NCBI RefSeq assembly: GCF_007197575.1 | Contig: NZ_CP041616.1 | Coordinates: 496,001 to 560,000 of the forward strand | Origin: Ornithinimicrobium ciconiae | GTDB lineage: Bacteria > Actinomycetota > Actinomycetes > Actinomycetales > Dermatophilaceae | DNA length: 64,000 nt | Direction of reading: 5' to 3' | In this document: positions 1-9,361 of the stretch, piece by piece | Numbering within the stretch: the stretch's first letter is position 1 | How the letters are laid out: each line of letters starts with the position of its first letter | The notes under the pieces: generated by a model | What the model saw: the letters and a program-made list of their open reading frames with translations, nothing else | Told to the model about the DNA's origin: nothing | The model's database searches: none | Made by a program: the position numbers and the translations under genes

Positions 1-158
1 ACGACCGACCCCTGGTCCAGATAGTGACTTTCGCACGTGCGTTAAGTCATCGCAACGACATTGCCCAACCGTTGCACTTTCGTGATGGACACCGAGCGGG
101 GGCCCGGATCGTGAGAGGATCTTCGGCGTTCCCGACCATGACCCGAGGACTTCCGCCT

Positions 159-2231
159 GTGGCCTCACCCTCTCCCTCGCACGCCCGCACCCTGCGCCCA
201 GATATTGAGGGGCTCCGGGCGATCGCGGTCGGTGTCGTGCTGCTCTACCACCTGCGGGTGCCCGGCCTCTCGGGCGGTTTCGCCGGCGTGGATGTCTTCT
301 TCGTCATCTCCGGCTTCCTGATCACCGCGGCCCTGCTGCGCGAGGTTGAGCGCAGCGGGACGGTCTCCCTGGTCAACTTCTACGCGCGGCGGGCGCGCCG
401 TCTGCTGCCCGCGGCGTCCGTGGTGATCCTGTTCACCCTGGTGGCCGGGTGGTTCGTGCTCCCGGTCAGCCAGCGGCCCGACCTGCTGAGCGACGTCTTC
501 GGATCCACCCTGTATGTCGTCAACTGGGTCCTCGCCGGACGTTCCGTGGACTATCTGGCCGAGGGTGCTGGGGTCTCACCGCTGCAGCACTACTGGTCGT
601 TGTCGGTGGAGGAGCAGTTCTATGTCCTCTGGCCGCTGCTGATCCTGCTGGCGGTCCTGGTGGCAGCCCGGCTGGGTCGGCGGCCACGCTCGACCATGCT
701 GGTGCTCCTGTCGGTCCTCGGGGCTGCCTCGTTGGTGTGGTCGGTGGTGCACACCGCGTCCGAGCCGGCCCTGGCCTACTTCGTCACGACGACCCGCCTG
801 TGGGAGCTGGCTGCCGGTGCGGTGCTCGCCTTCGCGGTGCCCCGGCTGCAGCAGGCACCGGCCTGGCTGTGCCAGCTCGCGGTCGCTGCCGGTGTCGTGA
901 TGATCGTGGTGACCGTCACGGTGTTCGATGCCTCCACCGCCTGGCCCGGCACTGCCGCCCTGGTGCCTGTCGTCGGGTCGGTCCTGGTCATCGCCGGGGG
1001 TATGCCCGAGCGTCCGACTGCGGTCGGCGCCCTGTTGAGCGTCGCGCCGATGGTGTGGATCGGGGGCCTGTCCTACGCCATCTACCTGTGGCACTGGCCT
1101 CTGGTCGTCCTGGCCGGGGTCCACTGGGGCGACCTGGGGGTGCCCGCGCTGGTCACGCTGGGAGTGCTGTCGATCCTGCTGGCGTGGGCCACCAAGCACC
1201 TGATCGAGGACCCGATCCGGTTCCGTCCCTCCCTGGCGGCCCGCCCCTGGGCGTCACTCGTCATGGGCGGGACGACGATGGCCCTGCTATGCGGTCTCGC
1301 CGGAGCCGCCTGGCTCACCCGACCCACCCTGGACGAGGCCACGACGACGCCGGGACCGGCGGCCCTGGTGGCCGACCCTGACGCGACCCCCTGGGAGCTG
1401 GTCGAGGACCCGACCTCGGTCTACGACGCGACCGGTCCGCTGGAGCCGGACCCGGCGCTCGCGCGCGACGACATACCGCACTACTACGCGGACGGTTGCC
1501 AGGTTGCGCAGGGGGACCCGAACCCCGCCCCCGAGTGTGTCTACGGTGACCCGGACTCCGGCACCGAGGTGGTGGTGTGGGGTGACTCCAAGCTGGGCCA
1601 GTACTTCTCCGGGTTCGAGGCCATCGCGCAGGACGAAGGGTGGCACCTGACGACCTACCTCAAGAGCGCCTGCGGAGCCACTGTCTCGGGTCACCACATG
1701 GAGGACTGCAACGAGTTCGGCCAGACCGTGGTCGACACCCTCGTGAGTCAGGAGGTGGCGCCGCACGTGGTGGTGATGAACTCCGGCGCCGGCCTGGACG
1801 ACGAGCTGCTGGCCGGGATGCTGTCGGCCGCAACAGACCTGACCGAGGCTGGGATCCCGGTGCTCCTGCTGATGGACAACAGCTCGCCCGGCGCGGAGAT
1901 CTATGAGTGTGCAGCCGAGAATATCGACGACCTCCGGGCGTGCGACTTCCCTCCCAGGGAGCCGCAGGGTGAGGCCCTGATGGCGGCGTTGTCCCAGGAG
2001 GCTGACCTGCCGCTGCTCGACCTGCGGCCCTGGATCTGCCCGGAGGGTGCGGAGTGCCCGGTCGCCATCGGTGGTCAGCTGATCTACCGGCAGGGCAGCC
2101 ATATCACCGACACCTACGGTCGCTCGCTGACCCCGTTCCTCTATCGCGAGCTCGCCGAGCTCGGCTACACCGAGGCGACTCCGGAGGAGATCCGCGTGGA
2201 CGACGTGCCCACGCGCTCGGGTCGCGGGTGA
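159..2231 (+). CDS. OafA/YrhL-type membrane acyltransferase with C-terminal SGNH domain
   Basis: This integral membrane O-acyltransferase probably acetylates or acylates a surface polysaccharide. The 690-residue protein opens with the acyltransferase-3 signature (RPDIEGLRAIAV, then LLYHL and FFVISGFLIT). It continues with about ten hydrophobic segments to roughly residue 400, including the SVEEQFYVLWPLL motif, and ends in a soluble half of about 260 residues. That half carries VVWGDSKLG, which matches the GDS block of SGNH hydrolases, and a late Asp-Thr-Tyr-Gly segment. The fusion is typical of enzymes that transfer acyl groups outside the cell. I chose GTG 159 because GAGGA lies 9 nt upstream; ATG 138 is the alternative. 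The neighbours are glycosyltransferases, which supports a role in polysaccharide decoration. The acyl group and acceptor cannot be read from sequence. Confidence 0.88.
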   Translation: MASPSPSHARTLRPDIEGLRAIAVGVVLLYHLRVPGLSGGFAGVDVFFVISGFLITAALLREVERSGTVSLVNFYARRARRLLPAASVVILFTLVAGWFVLPVSQRPDLLSDVFGSTLYVVNWVLAGRSVDYLAEGAGVSPLQHYWSLSVEEQFYVLWPLLILLAVLVAARLGRRPRSTMLVLLSVLGAASLVWSVVHTASEPALAYFVTTTRLWELAAGAVLAFAVPRLQQAPAWLCQLAVAAGVVMIVVTVTVFDASTAWPGTAALVPVVGSVLVIAGGMPERPTAVGALLSVAPMVWIGGLSYAIYLWHWPLVVLAGVHWGDLGVPALVTLGVLSILLAWATKHLIEDPIRFRPSLAARPWASLVMGGTTMALLCGLAGAAWLTRPTLDEATTTPGPAALVADPDATPWELVEDPTSVYDATGPLEPDPALARDDIPHYYADGCQVAQGDPNPAPECVYGDPDSGTEVVVWGDSKLGQYFSGFEAIAQDEGWHLTTYLKSACGATVSGHHMEDCNEFGQTVVDTLVSQEVAPHVVVMNSGAGLDDELLAGMLSAATDLTEAGIPVLLLMDNSSPGAEIYECAAENIDDLRACDFPPREPQGEALMAALSQEADLPLLDLRPWICPEGAECPVAIGGQLIYRQGSHITDTYGRSLTPFLYRELAELGYTEATPEEIRVDDVPTRSGRG

Positions 2232-2272
2232 TGACTGGCGGCGTCCCGTCGGCCACCGGCAGCTTCCGGCGG

Positions 2273-2278
2273 TAGGGT
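2273..2278 (+). promoter_or_regulatory. -10 hexamer of a leaderless promoter (GT4 gene)
   Basis: TAGGGT ends 6 nt before the GTG at 2285 and there is no Shine-Dalgarno sequence. Transcription would therefore begin at or next to the start codon. Confidence 0.6.
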
Positions 2279-2284
2279 CGGCCC

Positions 2285-4048
2285 GTGTCAGATCTGTCGC
2301 AATGGGCCAGGAGGCTGCGCCGTCGACTCGGCCGCGTCGTCGGCCAGACCGTGCCCAAGCCCTCCGCCAGTCAGCCCGCCGCACCCATGCCAGCGTCAGA
2401 GCCCAAGCCGGCCGCCGAGCCCAAGCCGGCCGCCGAGGCTGCCCCCGCGGTGCAGAGGCCCGCCGAGCCGACCGAGGACCAGCTGACGGCCGCCCGACTC
2501 GCCGCCCTCACCGACGAGGGACGCCATGAGGAGGCCCTCGCCCTGGCGCAGCAGGAGTTTGAGCGGATCGCGACACAGGAGGCCCCCGACACCTCGCTGA
2601 TCCGGCAGATCCAGCAGAGCGCAGCCAAGGGCGGTGCCATCAGTCTGCACATGGCCGTGCTGCGTCGGCGCATCGAGCTCAGCCCTAACAACAAGTTGCT
2701 CATCCGCCAGCTCAAGATCCAGCAGGGGCGCTGGAACGAGTCGGCACCCGGACTGCTGCCGGCCATTGACCCCGAGGTGCTCGCCGGGCTGCCGCCACGC
2801 ACGGCCGACCACGGGCGCACCGGCAAGATCCTGCACCTGCTCAAGATCGGCATGCCGCAACGGCAGAGTGGCTACTCGATGCGGAGCATGTACACGCTGA
2901 CCGGACAGGCCCGCGCCGGCCTGAACCCTGTCGCGGTCACCGCCCTGGACTTCCCCCGCAATATCGGTGTCGAGGACGCCCCACAGGAGGACGAGGTCGG
3001 CGGTGTGCGTTACCGCCACCTGTTCCGGGAGGCCATCCCGGAGCACGAGCCGTGGGACGAGTACCTACGCGCCTATGCCACGGCGCTGGCTCCGGTCGTG
3101 GCCGCCGAGGCACCGGACCTGATCCATGTGCACTCCGGCAACCGGGGCACCGAGGCTGCCCTGGTGGCGTTGGCCGTCGGAAAGGCTCTTGGCCTGCCTG
3201 TCGTCTACGAGGTGCGGGGCTTCTTCGAGGCGCTCTGGACCAAGGACACGGCCTGGGCCGAGCAGTCCGAGCTCTATCACCGTCGCCGTGAGGCCGAGAC
3301 GTGGTGTCAGCGTGAGGCGGACTCGGTGGTCACCCTCAGCGAGTCTATGAAGGACGACATCGTGGCGCGGGGGGTCGACCCGGACCACGTGCACGTGGTC
3401 CCCAACGGGATGGACCCGGCGGCCTTCGTCCCCCGCGAGCGCGACGCCGACCTCGCGGTTGAGCTCGGACTGACCGACCGCTTCGTCTTCGGCTACGTCT
3501 CCAACCTGGACCACTACCGGGAGGGGCAGGAGCTGTTGATCGACGCCGCGCTCGAGCTGCGCCGCCGCGGGGTCCCGGCGACCGCGCTGATCGTCGGTGA
3601 CGGAGCCCGGCGGGAGTTCCTCGAGCAGCACGCCAAGGACTCCGAGGCCGGGGACGCGGTGCTGTTCACCGGGCGCATCCCGCACGACATGGTGGGGGCC
3701 TACTACGCCCAGCTCGATGTCTTCGTGATCCCGCGGATCAACGAGCGGGCGGCGCGCCTGGTCACGCCGCTGAAGCCCTATGAGGCGATGGCGCTGGAGA
3801 TCCCGCTGGTCGTCTCTGACCTGCCAGCGCTGCAGGAGATCACCGGTGATGGTGACCGGGGCGAGACCTTCGTGACGGGTGATGCCACGTCCCTGGCCGA
3901 CGTGCTCGAACGGCTCGCCGGCGACCCGCAGCGACGCGAGCAGCTCGCCGCGCGGGCCCAGGAGTGGGTGCTGAGCCACCGCACCTGGGCGCACAACGAC
4001 GAGCGCTACGCCCGGATCTACGACGAGATCCTGGGTGCCCGCGACTGA
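2285..4048 (+). CDS. GT4-family glycosyltransferase
   Basis: The 587-residue protein is predicted to be a cytoplasmic retaining GT-B glycosyltransferase that adds a sugar from a nucleotide donor to a surface glycan precursor. Residues 1-60 are low-complexity and include a repeated EPKPAA. A helical segment follows, and the GT4 fold starts near residue 180 (ILHLLKIGMP). The donor-side half has VVPNGMDP and then GYVSNLD, and the catalytic EX7E-type region is KPYEAMALEIPLVVSDLPAL. The second half closely resembles the C-terminal module of the oppositely oriented giant glycosyltransferase at 4092-8996, so the two probably share ancestry. The GTG start is fixed by a -10 hexamer 6 nt upstream. The stop lies within a 37-bp tandem duplication shared with the convergent gene. 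Confidence 0.88.
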   Translation: MSDLSQWARRLRRRLGRVVGQTVPKPSASQPAAPMPASEPKPAAEPKPAAEAAPAVQRPAEPTEDQLTAARLAALTDEGRHEEALALAQQEFERIATQEAPDTSLIRQIQQSAAKGGAISLHMAVLRRRIELSPNNKLLIRQLKIQQGRWNESAPGLLPAIDPEVLAGLPPRTADHGRTGKILHLLKIGMPQRQSGYSMRSMYTLTGQARAGLNPVAVTALDFPRNIGVEDAPQEDEVGGVRYRHLFREAIPEHEPWDEYLRAYATALAPVVAAEAPDLIHVHSGNRGTEAALVALAVGKALGLPVVYEVRGFFEALWTKDTAWAEQSELYHRRREAETWCQREADSVVTLSESMKDDIVARGVDPDHVHVVPNGMDPAAFVPRERDADLAVELGLTDRFVFGYVSNLDHYREGQELLIDAALELRRRGVPATALIVGDGARREFLEQHAKDSEAGDAVLFTGRIPHDMVGAYYAQLDVFVIPRINERAARLVTPLKPYEAMALEIPLVVSDLPALQEITGDGDRGETFVTGDATSLADVLERLAGDPQRREQLAARAQEWVLSHRTWAHNDERYARIYDEILGARD

Positions 4049-4120
4049 CGGATGTCAGCCGGTGGCGTCCTGGTCGAGCAACTGACGGGTGTCAGCCGGT
4101 GGCGTTTCCTCCGAGCAACT
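4044..4120. repeat. 37-bp tandem duplication across convergent gene ends
   Basis: Two copies of a 37-bp unit lie at 4044-4080 and 4081-4117, with a few substitutions and a 3-bp start of a third copy. The stop codon of the plus-strand GT4 gene lies in copy 1. The stop codon of the minus-strand giant GT lies in copy 2, and copy 1 preserves an equivalent stop for that frame. Confidence 0.85.
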
Positions 4121-7100
4121 GTCGATAGACACCGTCGACGGCATCGGTGATCCGACCCCAGTCCCGTTCTGCGACAACCCAGTCGCGGGCTGCTTCGCCG
4201 AGTCGGACCCGCTCCTGGGGGTCGTCGAGCAGTTCCTCGAGCACCCGGGCCAGGTCGCTGGCGTCACCCTTGGCGAAGAGCCTCCCGGTGACCCCGTCCT
4301 GCACGATCTCGGTCAGCGCGGCCACATCGGAGGCGATGACCGCCTTGCGCATCGCCATCGACTCGAAGGGCTTGATCGGTGAGATCATCTCGCAGACCGG
4401 CAGCGGCTTGCGGGGGAAGGGCGTGATGTCGACCAGGCTTAGATAGCCCTCGACCTCCTCGTGCGGCACCCGTCCGGTGAAGGTGATCAGGTCGCCGACA
4501 CCCAGCTCGTCCACGATCATGTGCAGCTTGCGCTCATAGGCGCCGTCGCCGACGACCAGGACATGGAAGTCGTCGCGTCGCCCGCGCATCATCTGGATGG
4601 CCTCGAAGAGCAGGTCAAGTCCCTCATAGTGCACCAGCCCGCCGAGATAGCCGATGATCGTCCGGCCGGACAGCCCGAGCTGCTGAGCCAGCTCCTCGTC
4701 GCGCTCGCGGGGGGTGAACCGTGAGACGTCCACCCCGTTGGGCACGACCGTGATCCGGTCCGGGTCCACGCCCATCCGCACCATCTGCCGGCCCAGCGCC
4801 TTGGTGATCACCAGCAGGGCATCGGCCTCGCGGGCGACGGTGCTCTCGAGCAGGTCGAGATAGCGCCGCCGGGGCGAGCCGGAGAACAGCGGGAACCTCG
4901 CCTCTTCCAGGAGCTGCTTGAGACCACGCATCTCATAGACGAACGGGACCCCCACCTCACGCGCGGCGGTCAACCCGGCCATCCCCACGTCATACAGGCT
5001 GGAAGCGTGGATCAGACTGGCTCGGTGCTCGCGCGCCAGGGCAGCGATCCCCTCGGCCCCGCGCGAGACATAGGGGGGCAGGGGGATGCGCGGATAGTCC
5101 CGCACGCCCTCGGTGAGCAGCCGGTGATAGGGGATGGAGTCCACCAGGTCGACCCGCGCCGGCTCGCGCTGGTCGCCCGCCGACCACCACAGATCGAACG
5201 GGAAGCCCAGCCTGGTGACCGCATTCACGTCCCAGCCCCGCTCGGCCAGGGAGGTGAGTATGCCGTGCGAGCGGGTCGCGTAACCCCCGGACCGGATCGG
5301 CAGGGACTGGCCCAGGACCGACACGATCGAGCGTGAGCTCAACTGTGCCGGGTCCGCGGCGGGTGCGGGGGGCGGGGGCTCCCAGGGAGTGGCCAGGAGG
5401 GCGCGTTCGTCCTCCGCCTCGGCGACCAGCTGCACGGTGCTCGCCGTGGGGGAATCGCCGTCCTCCCGGGCGGCGGCCAGGGCCGCGAGGCTGGTCCAGC
5501 CGTGGGTGGTGGCGTGGCGGGCCAGCCAGTGCCAGGCCATCGTGGGGACCTGGTCGAGGTGCTCCTGGTCCCACCGGCCGAGCTCGGCCTCCAGGTCGTC
5601 GAACCGACGCTCCCGGGTCATCCGGCGCACCAGGCTCCGCGGGCCGCCGGGGAGCTGCAGCAGCGGCGCCACCACCGCCTCGTCCAGACCCGAGTCCAGG
5701 GCCTGCGTCACCCGCACGTCCAGCAGCAGGGCGTCGACGTCCGACAGGTCCAGGCGCGGAGTCTGTGCCGCGAGGCGGGAGCGCCAGTTGTGCAGGGCCT
5801 CCAGGTGGGCCGGGCTGAGGCCCCCGAGCGCCGTGACGGCCCGTCGCACCTGGCCACGGCTGTGGGGCGTGCGAGCCAGCAGCGCGCGCTGGGCCCGGTC
5901 CAGGACGCTGTCCTGCTGCTGGCGACGGGCCGCCCGGGACAACCTGATGACGTCGTCGAAGCGCGCCTCGTCCCGGTCCAGCAGGGCAGAGACCAGGTCG
6001 CAGGCGCGGGCGTCGTCACCGGCCCTGGAGGCCGCCCTCGCTGCGGTGCGGAGGAGCAGGGCGGGAGCGTCCGGGCCGAGAGACTCGCGGTCGGAAGACT
6101 CGACCTCGGAAGACTCGCGGTCGGAAGACTCGACCTCGGATGACTCGGGGTCGGACGCTGATCCCGTCTTGAGAGCGTCGGGGTCGATCGCCGATCCGGT
6201 CTCGCGGGTGGACGTGGCGGCGGGCAGCAGGCTAGTCAGGGCGGCGGCCCAGGCGTCCTGCCTGTGGCGTGCCGAGTGGCCGTGGACCGGTGTGCTGTCG
6301 AGGTCGCCCTCGGCCTGCATCTCGGCCAGGGTGTGTGCCGTCAACCACGGGTCCACGCAGCGCACCCGTCCCTGCAGCCTGCTGACAGCAGCCTCCGCCG
6401 GGAGCACGCAGGGCAACCCAGCCGCCAGCGCCTCGAGAGCCGCGATCTCGGCATGCAGGTCCCACCGCCCGTGATAGACCCACACGTCCAGATGGGAGAG
6501 GAACTCACGCACGTTCATGCCGGTGCCCTGGAACGAGCACCAGGAAGGCGGTGGCAGATCGCGACCCAGGACCTGGGTCGGGGTGGTCAGGCCGCCCAGG
6601 GCATGCACCTCGACGTCGCGCACCTCGACGTCGTGTACCTCGCCGTCGTGCACCGCGTCGTCGCGCACCTCGCCGGGGTCCCCCGTGGTGTTGCGCAGCG
6701 CGCCGGCGTCCCCCGTGGTGTTGCCCACCTGCCGGCCGGCGCCCCGTGTCCTGCGGCGGGGCGTGCCGGTCGCAGGGTCTGCCGGTGGCTCCTCGACACC
6801 ACGAGGCATCTCGCCTGGCGTCTGCCGCCACGCGTGCTCGGGATAGGCGTGCCGCAGGGTCTTGGGGCCTCGCGGCCAGCGGGCCACGTAGTCGCGTAGG
6901 TGGTGCCCGATCACTAGGGGTCGCCGGGTGTGCTGCGGCTGGCCGACGGGGCTGGCCGCCCCGTCCCGCCCCTGGTGGTCCACGTGATCCTCACGGACTC
7001 GAGAGGCCTGGGGCACCTGTGGCCACGTGGCGCCGGTGACCAGCGCCAGGTCCGCAGGCAGCCAGCGGTCGTCCGGCACGGCAGTGCGCACGGCGGAGGG

Positions 7101-8996
7101 CTCCGCTCCCTGGTGCAGCACCGCCGGACCGCCCCAGCGGGGGAGCCTGCCGAACAGTTCCTCGCAGCGCTGGTCGACGGCCTGGACCGTCCAGCCGGTG
7201 GGCTCGGCCTCATCGGCCACCACGAGGATCTCCCGCACCTGCAGGCCGGCTTCGTCGGAGTGCAGCAGGGCGGCGGGCTCGGTCACCACCAACAGCTGGG
7301 CGTGGTCGCTCTCGTGGAGGTCGGTCAGGCCGATGGTGCCCAGACGCACGTCGCGGGAGAGTGAGCGGCTCAGCGCCTCGCGTTTGGTGGCCAGGGGAGC
7401 GGGCGACTCCGCCTGGGCGACGGCGACAGACAGTCCAGCGTCGGAGGCGGCTCGGGCCACCCCGAGGGTCCGTGGGGCGCGGGGCTGGCCGTTGCGCAGG
7501 TCTCCGAGCACGACGACCTGCCAGCGAGGCGTCTCCGGGTCCGGGGAGCGCTCCGGGGCCCATGAACGGCGGGGGAGCGGAAAGGGCCGCCCGTCTGCGG
7601 GCAGCTCCGCGCGGTGTCGACGCGAGCTGACCTGGTCATGCCACTCCATATAGCTGTCGCGGTAGGCCAGCCGGTCCCACCGCAACCATCCCGGGATCGC
7701 GTCTGCGCGGGACAGCGAGTTCGAGCGCAGCTGGGTGATCGCGAGGGGAGAGGGGTGCCGCAGATCTCGCACGCTGCCCTTGCGCAGGGCCCGCAACCGG
7801 AACGGCAGCTCCATGTCCCCGGACTTGCGCACCGAGTCGAAGTTGCCGACCAGGGTGGTCACGGGGAGCCGGTCGAAGAGCAGGGAGCTGGCATTGAGCC
7901 GAGCAGCGGGATATCCGACATAGGTCAGCGTCAGGTCCTGGTAGGCCCGCAAAGTCCAGGTCCGGTTGGCCAGGACCGTCGGGTTCTCCAGCAGGTGACG
8001 CACCTGCAGCTCCACCCGCCGCGGGTGCGTCCAGTCGTCACTGTCCTGGAACGTCATCCACCGACCCTGGGCCAGCTGCAGAGCCAGGTTGCGCGCCTCA
8101 TAGGTCCCCCCATTGCGTGGGGCGCGGACCACCCGCACGCGCTGATCGAGGCCGGCCGCCTCTTCCAACAACGGCTCGAAGGCGGCCGGTGAGGCGTCGT
8201 CGACGATGAGCAGCTCGAGGTTGCTCCACGTCTGCTCGAGCACTCCTCGGACCGCGAGCAGCAGATCCTCGTCGGGGCGGAAGGCGGACATCACCACCGT
8301 CACCAGCTCCCCGTCGACCGTTGACGTCCCCGGGGAGGCTGTGTCGGTGGCGAGGGGGCTGCTGAGCCGCTGGTAGGGGTTGGCTCCCGGCTGGGGGGCG
8401 CGCAGGCTCACCGGCTCCAGCCCGTCAGCCTCATGGATCTCGTTGAAGGCCGCCAGCCAGCGACCTTCTGCAGCGTCAAGCTCCTCGGGGCCCAGCTGCT
8501 CGGCCAGGGCGGCACGGCCGGAGCCGACGCGGTGCGGATTGAGCAGGTCCGTGCGCAGGGACCACCGGTCCAGATCGTTGAGCGGGACCGCAGGGTCACG
8601 CACCAGGGTCTCGAGCTCCTCGTCCCGGCCTGTGCGCACCAGCAGCTGGGCATAGAGGGTGGCGATCTCGGGGGCCTGCGCGGCCACTCCCTCCCGCGCG
8701 ATGACCCGCTCCAGCTGCTCCAGTCCGGCAGCGTGCGCGTCAGGTGCACCGGAAAGGCTGGTGAACCGGGCCAGCGCAGCATCTTCGCCCGCTGCGGACA
8801 GGACCCGGGTCGCCAGGGGGCTGCGGGTGCGGATCGCGAAGTTCGTGTAGGCGCTGACGGACTCCGGGGTCAGCCCGTCCGCGAGTCGGGCGACCAGGTC
8901 GAGGTCCACCGAGGTGTCAGGCGCGCGCTCAGGAGGCTGCGTCGAGCTCTGAGGGTGATCCGTGTGCATCGGGCCCGCAGTGTTGTCGCCACCCAT
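4092..8996 (-). CDS. Giant three-module glycosyltransferase (GT2 + GT-B + GT4)
   Basis: This 1634-residue protein has three glycosyltransferase-like modules in one frame. Residues ~228-480 form a GT2/GT-A domain (VTVVMSAFRPDED, LLIVDDAS, and a metal-binding FQDSDDW). Residues ~500-880 look like a degenerate GT-B domain ending in EIAALEALAAGLPCVLP. They are interrupted near 759-795 by an Asn-Thr-Gly/Asp-Val-Glu repeat insert. Residues ~900-1220 are helical, with an acidic Ser repeat near 950-968. Residues ~1226-1634 are a GT4 domain (GYATRSHGI, VVPNGVDVSRF, KPFESMAMRKAVIASDV). The N-terminal 200 residues are helical and TPR-like. The ATG overlaps the stop of the upstream small membrane gene (ATGA), so the two are translationally coupled. 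It probably builds several linkages of a surface polysaccharide. The linkages and donors are unknown, and activity of the middle module is doubtful. Confidence 0.85.
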   Translation of the reverse strand: MGGDNTAGPMHTDHPQSSTQPPERAPDTSVDLDLVARLADGLTPESVSAYTNFAIRTRSPLATRVLSAAGEDAALARFTSLSGAPDAHAAGLEQLERVIAREGVAAQAPEIATLYAQLLVRTGRDEELETLVRDPAVPLNDLDRWSLRTDLLNPHRVGSGRAALAEQLGPEELDAAEGRWLAAFNEIHEADGLEPVSLRAPQPGANPYQRLSSPLATDTASPGTSTVDGELVTVVMSAFRPDEDLLLAVRGVLEQTWSNLELLIVDDASPAAFEPLLEEAAGLDQRVRVVRAPRNGGTYEARNLALQLAQGRWMTFQDSDDWTHPRRVELQVRHLLENPTVLANRTWTLRAYQDLTLTYVGYPAARLNASSLLFDRLPVTTLVGNFDSVRKSGDMELPFRLRALRKGSVRDLRHPSPLAITQLRSNSLSRADAIPGWLRWDRLAYRDSYMEWHDQVSSRRHRAELPADGRPFPLPRRSWAPERSPDPETPRWQVVVLGDLRNGQPRAPRTLGVARAASDAGLSVAVAQAESPAPLATKREALSRSLSRDVRLGTIGLTDLHESDHAQLLVVTEPAALLHSDEAGLQVREILVVADEAEPTGWTVQAVDQRCEELFGRLPRWGGPAVLHQGAEPSAVRTAVPDDRWLPADLALVTGATWPQVPQASRVREDHVDHQGRDGAASPVGQPQHTRRPLVIGHHLRDYVARWPRGPKTLRHAYPEHAWRQTPGEMPRGVEEPPADPATGTPRRRTRGAGRQVGNTTGDAGALRNTTGDPGEVRDDAVHDGEVHDVEVRDVEVHALGGLTTPTQVLGRDLPPPSWCSFQGTGMNVREFLSHLDVWVYHGRWDLHAEIAALEALAAGLPCVLPAEAAVSRLQGRVRCVDPWLTAHTLAEMQAEGDLDSTPVHGHSARHRQDAWAAALTSLLPAATSTRETGSAIDPDALKTGSASDPESSEVESSDRESSEVESSDRESLGPDAPALLLRTAARAASRAGDDARACDLVSALLDRDEARFDDVIRLSRAARRQQQDSVLDRAQRALLARTPHSRGQVRRAVTALGGLSPAHLEALHNWRSRLAAQTPRLDLSDVDALLLDVRVTQALDSGLDEAVVAPLLQLPGGPRSLVRRMTRERRFDDLEAELGRWDQEHLDQVPTMAWHWLARHATTHGWTSLAALAAAREDGDSPTASTVQLVAEAEDERALLATPWEPPPPAPAADPAQLSSRSIVSVLGQSLPIRSGGYATRSHGILTSLAERGWDVNAVTRLGFPFDLWWSAGDQREPARVDLVDSIPYHRLLTEGVRDYPRIPLPPYVSRGAEGIAALAREHRASLIHASSLYDVGMAGLTAAREVGVPFVYEMRGLKQLLEEARFPLFSGSPRRRYLDLLESTVAREADALLVITKALGRQMVRMGVDPDRITVVPNGVDVSRFTPRERDEELAQQLGLSGRTIIGYLGGLVHYEGLDLLFEAIQMMRGRRDDFHVLVVGDGAYERKLHMIVDELGVGDLITFTGRVPHEEVEGYLSLVDITPFPRKPLPVCEMISPIKPFESMAMRKAVIASDVAALTEIVQDGVTGRLFAKGDASDLARVLEELLDDPQERVRLGEAARDWVVAERDWGRITDAVDGVYRQLLGGNATG

Positions 8997-9361
8997 CAGG
9001 AGGGCCGGTCCGCCGCCCGGTCGGTCTGCTCGGCCAGGGCATCGAGCAACTCCACGCGGGTGCGCTCGGTGCTGGCGACCAGACGGGAGCCGAGGGCATC
9101 GACCCGACGCTCTAGGTCCTGGATCTCCTGGCTCACCCTGGCGATCGTCTTCTTGGACTGCTCGCCCCGGCGTGACCAGGGCCCGAGCACCGCCGCGACG
9201 GTGCCAAGGTTGAGCAGGACCAGTCCGACAACGACGACCTGCCACCACATCAGCACCGCTGCCATGATCGTCAGCGCGCCGACCAGACCGAGCCCGGCGA
9301 GCAGCATCTTGGTCGGGATCCGGCGCAGGATCCATGGCACGGAGCGGCTCGTGTCAGCCAT
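8996..9361 (-). CDS. Small membrane protein with two TM helices and a coiled coil
   Basis: I do not recognise a named family. The 121-residue protein has a basic N-terminus, two closely spaced hydrophobic helices (about residues 18-40 and 42-62) and a charged, heptad-like segment (about 68-115) with many Glu, Arg and Leu. This suggests a membrane-anchored coiled coil. Its stop codon overlaps the start of the giant glycosyltransferase, so the two proteins should be made together. A role as membrane anchor or partner for that otherwise soluble enzyme is my inference. The start is an ATG preceded by AAGGG at a rather long spacing of about 10 nt. Confidence 0.75.
   Translation of the reverse strand: MADTSRSVPWILRRIPTKMLLAGLGLVGALTIMAAVLMWWQVVVVGLVLLNLGTVAAVLGPWSRRGEQSKKTIARVSQEIQDLERRVDALGSRLVASTERTRVELLDALAEQTDRAADRPS

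Noticed and set aside
8997-9335. Longer N-terminus of the giant glycosyltransferase
   Set aside because: The extra 113 codons overlap the small membrane protein in another frame and look like shadow translation. The ATGA junction explains the start.
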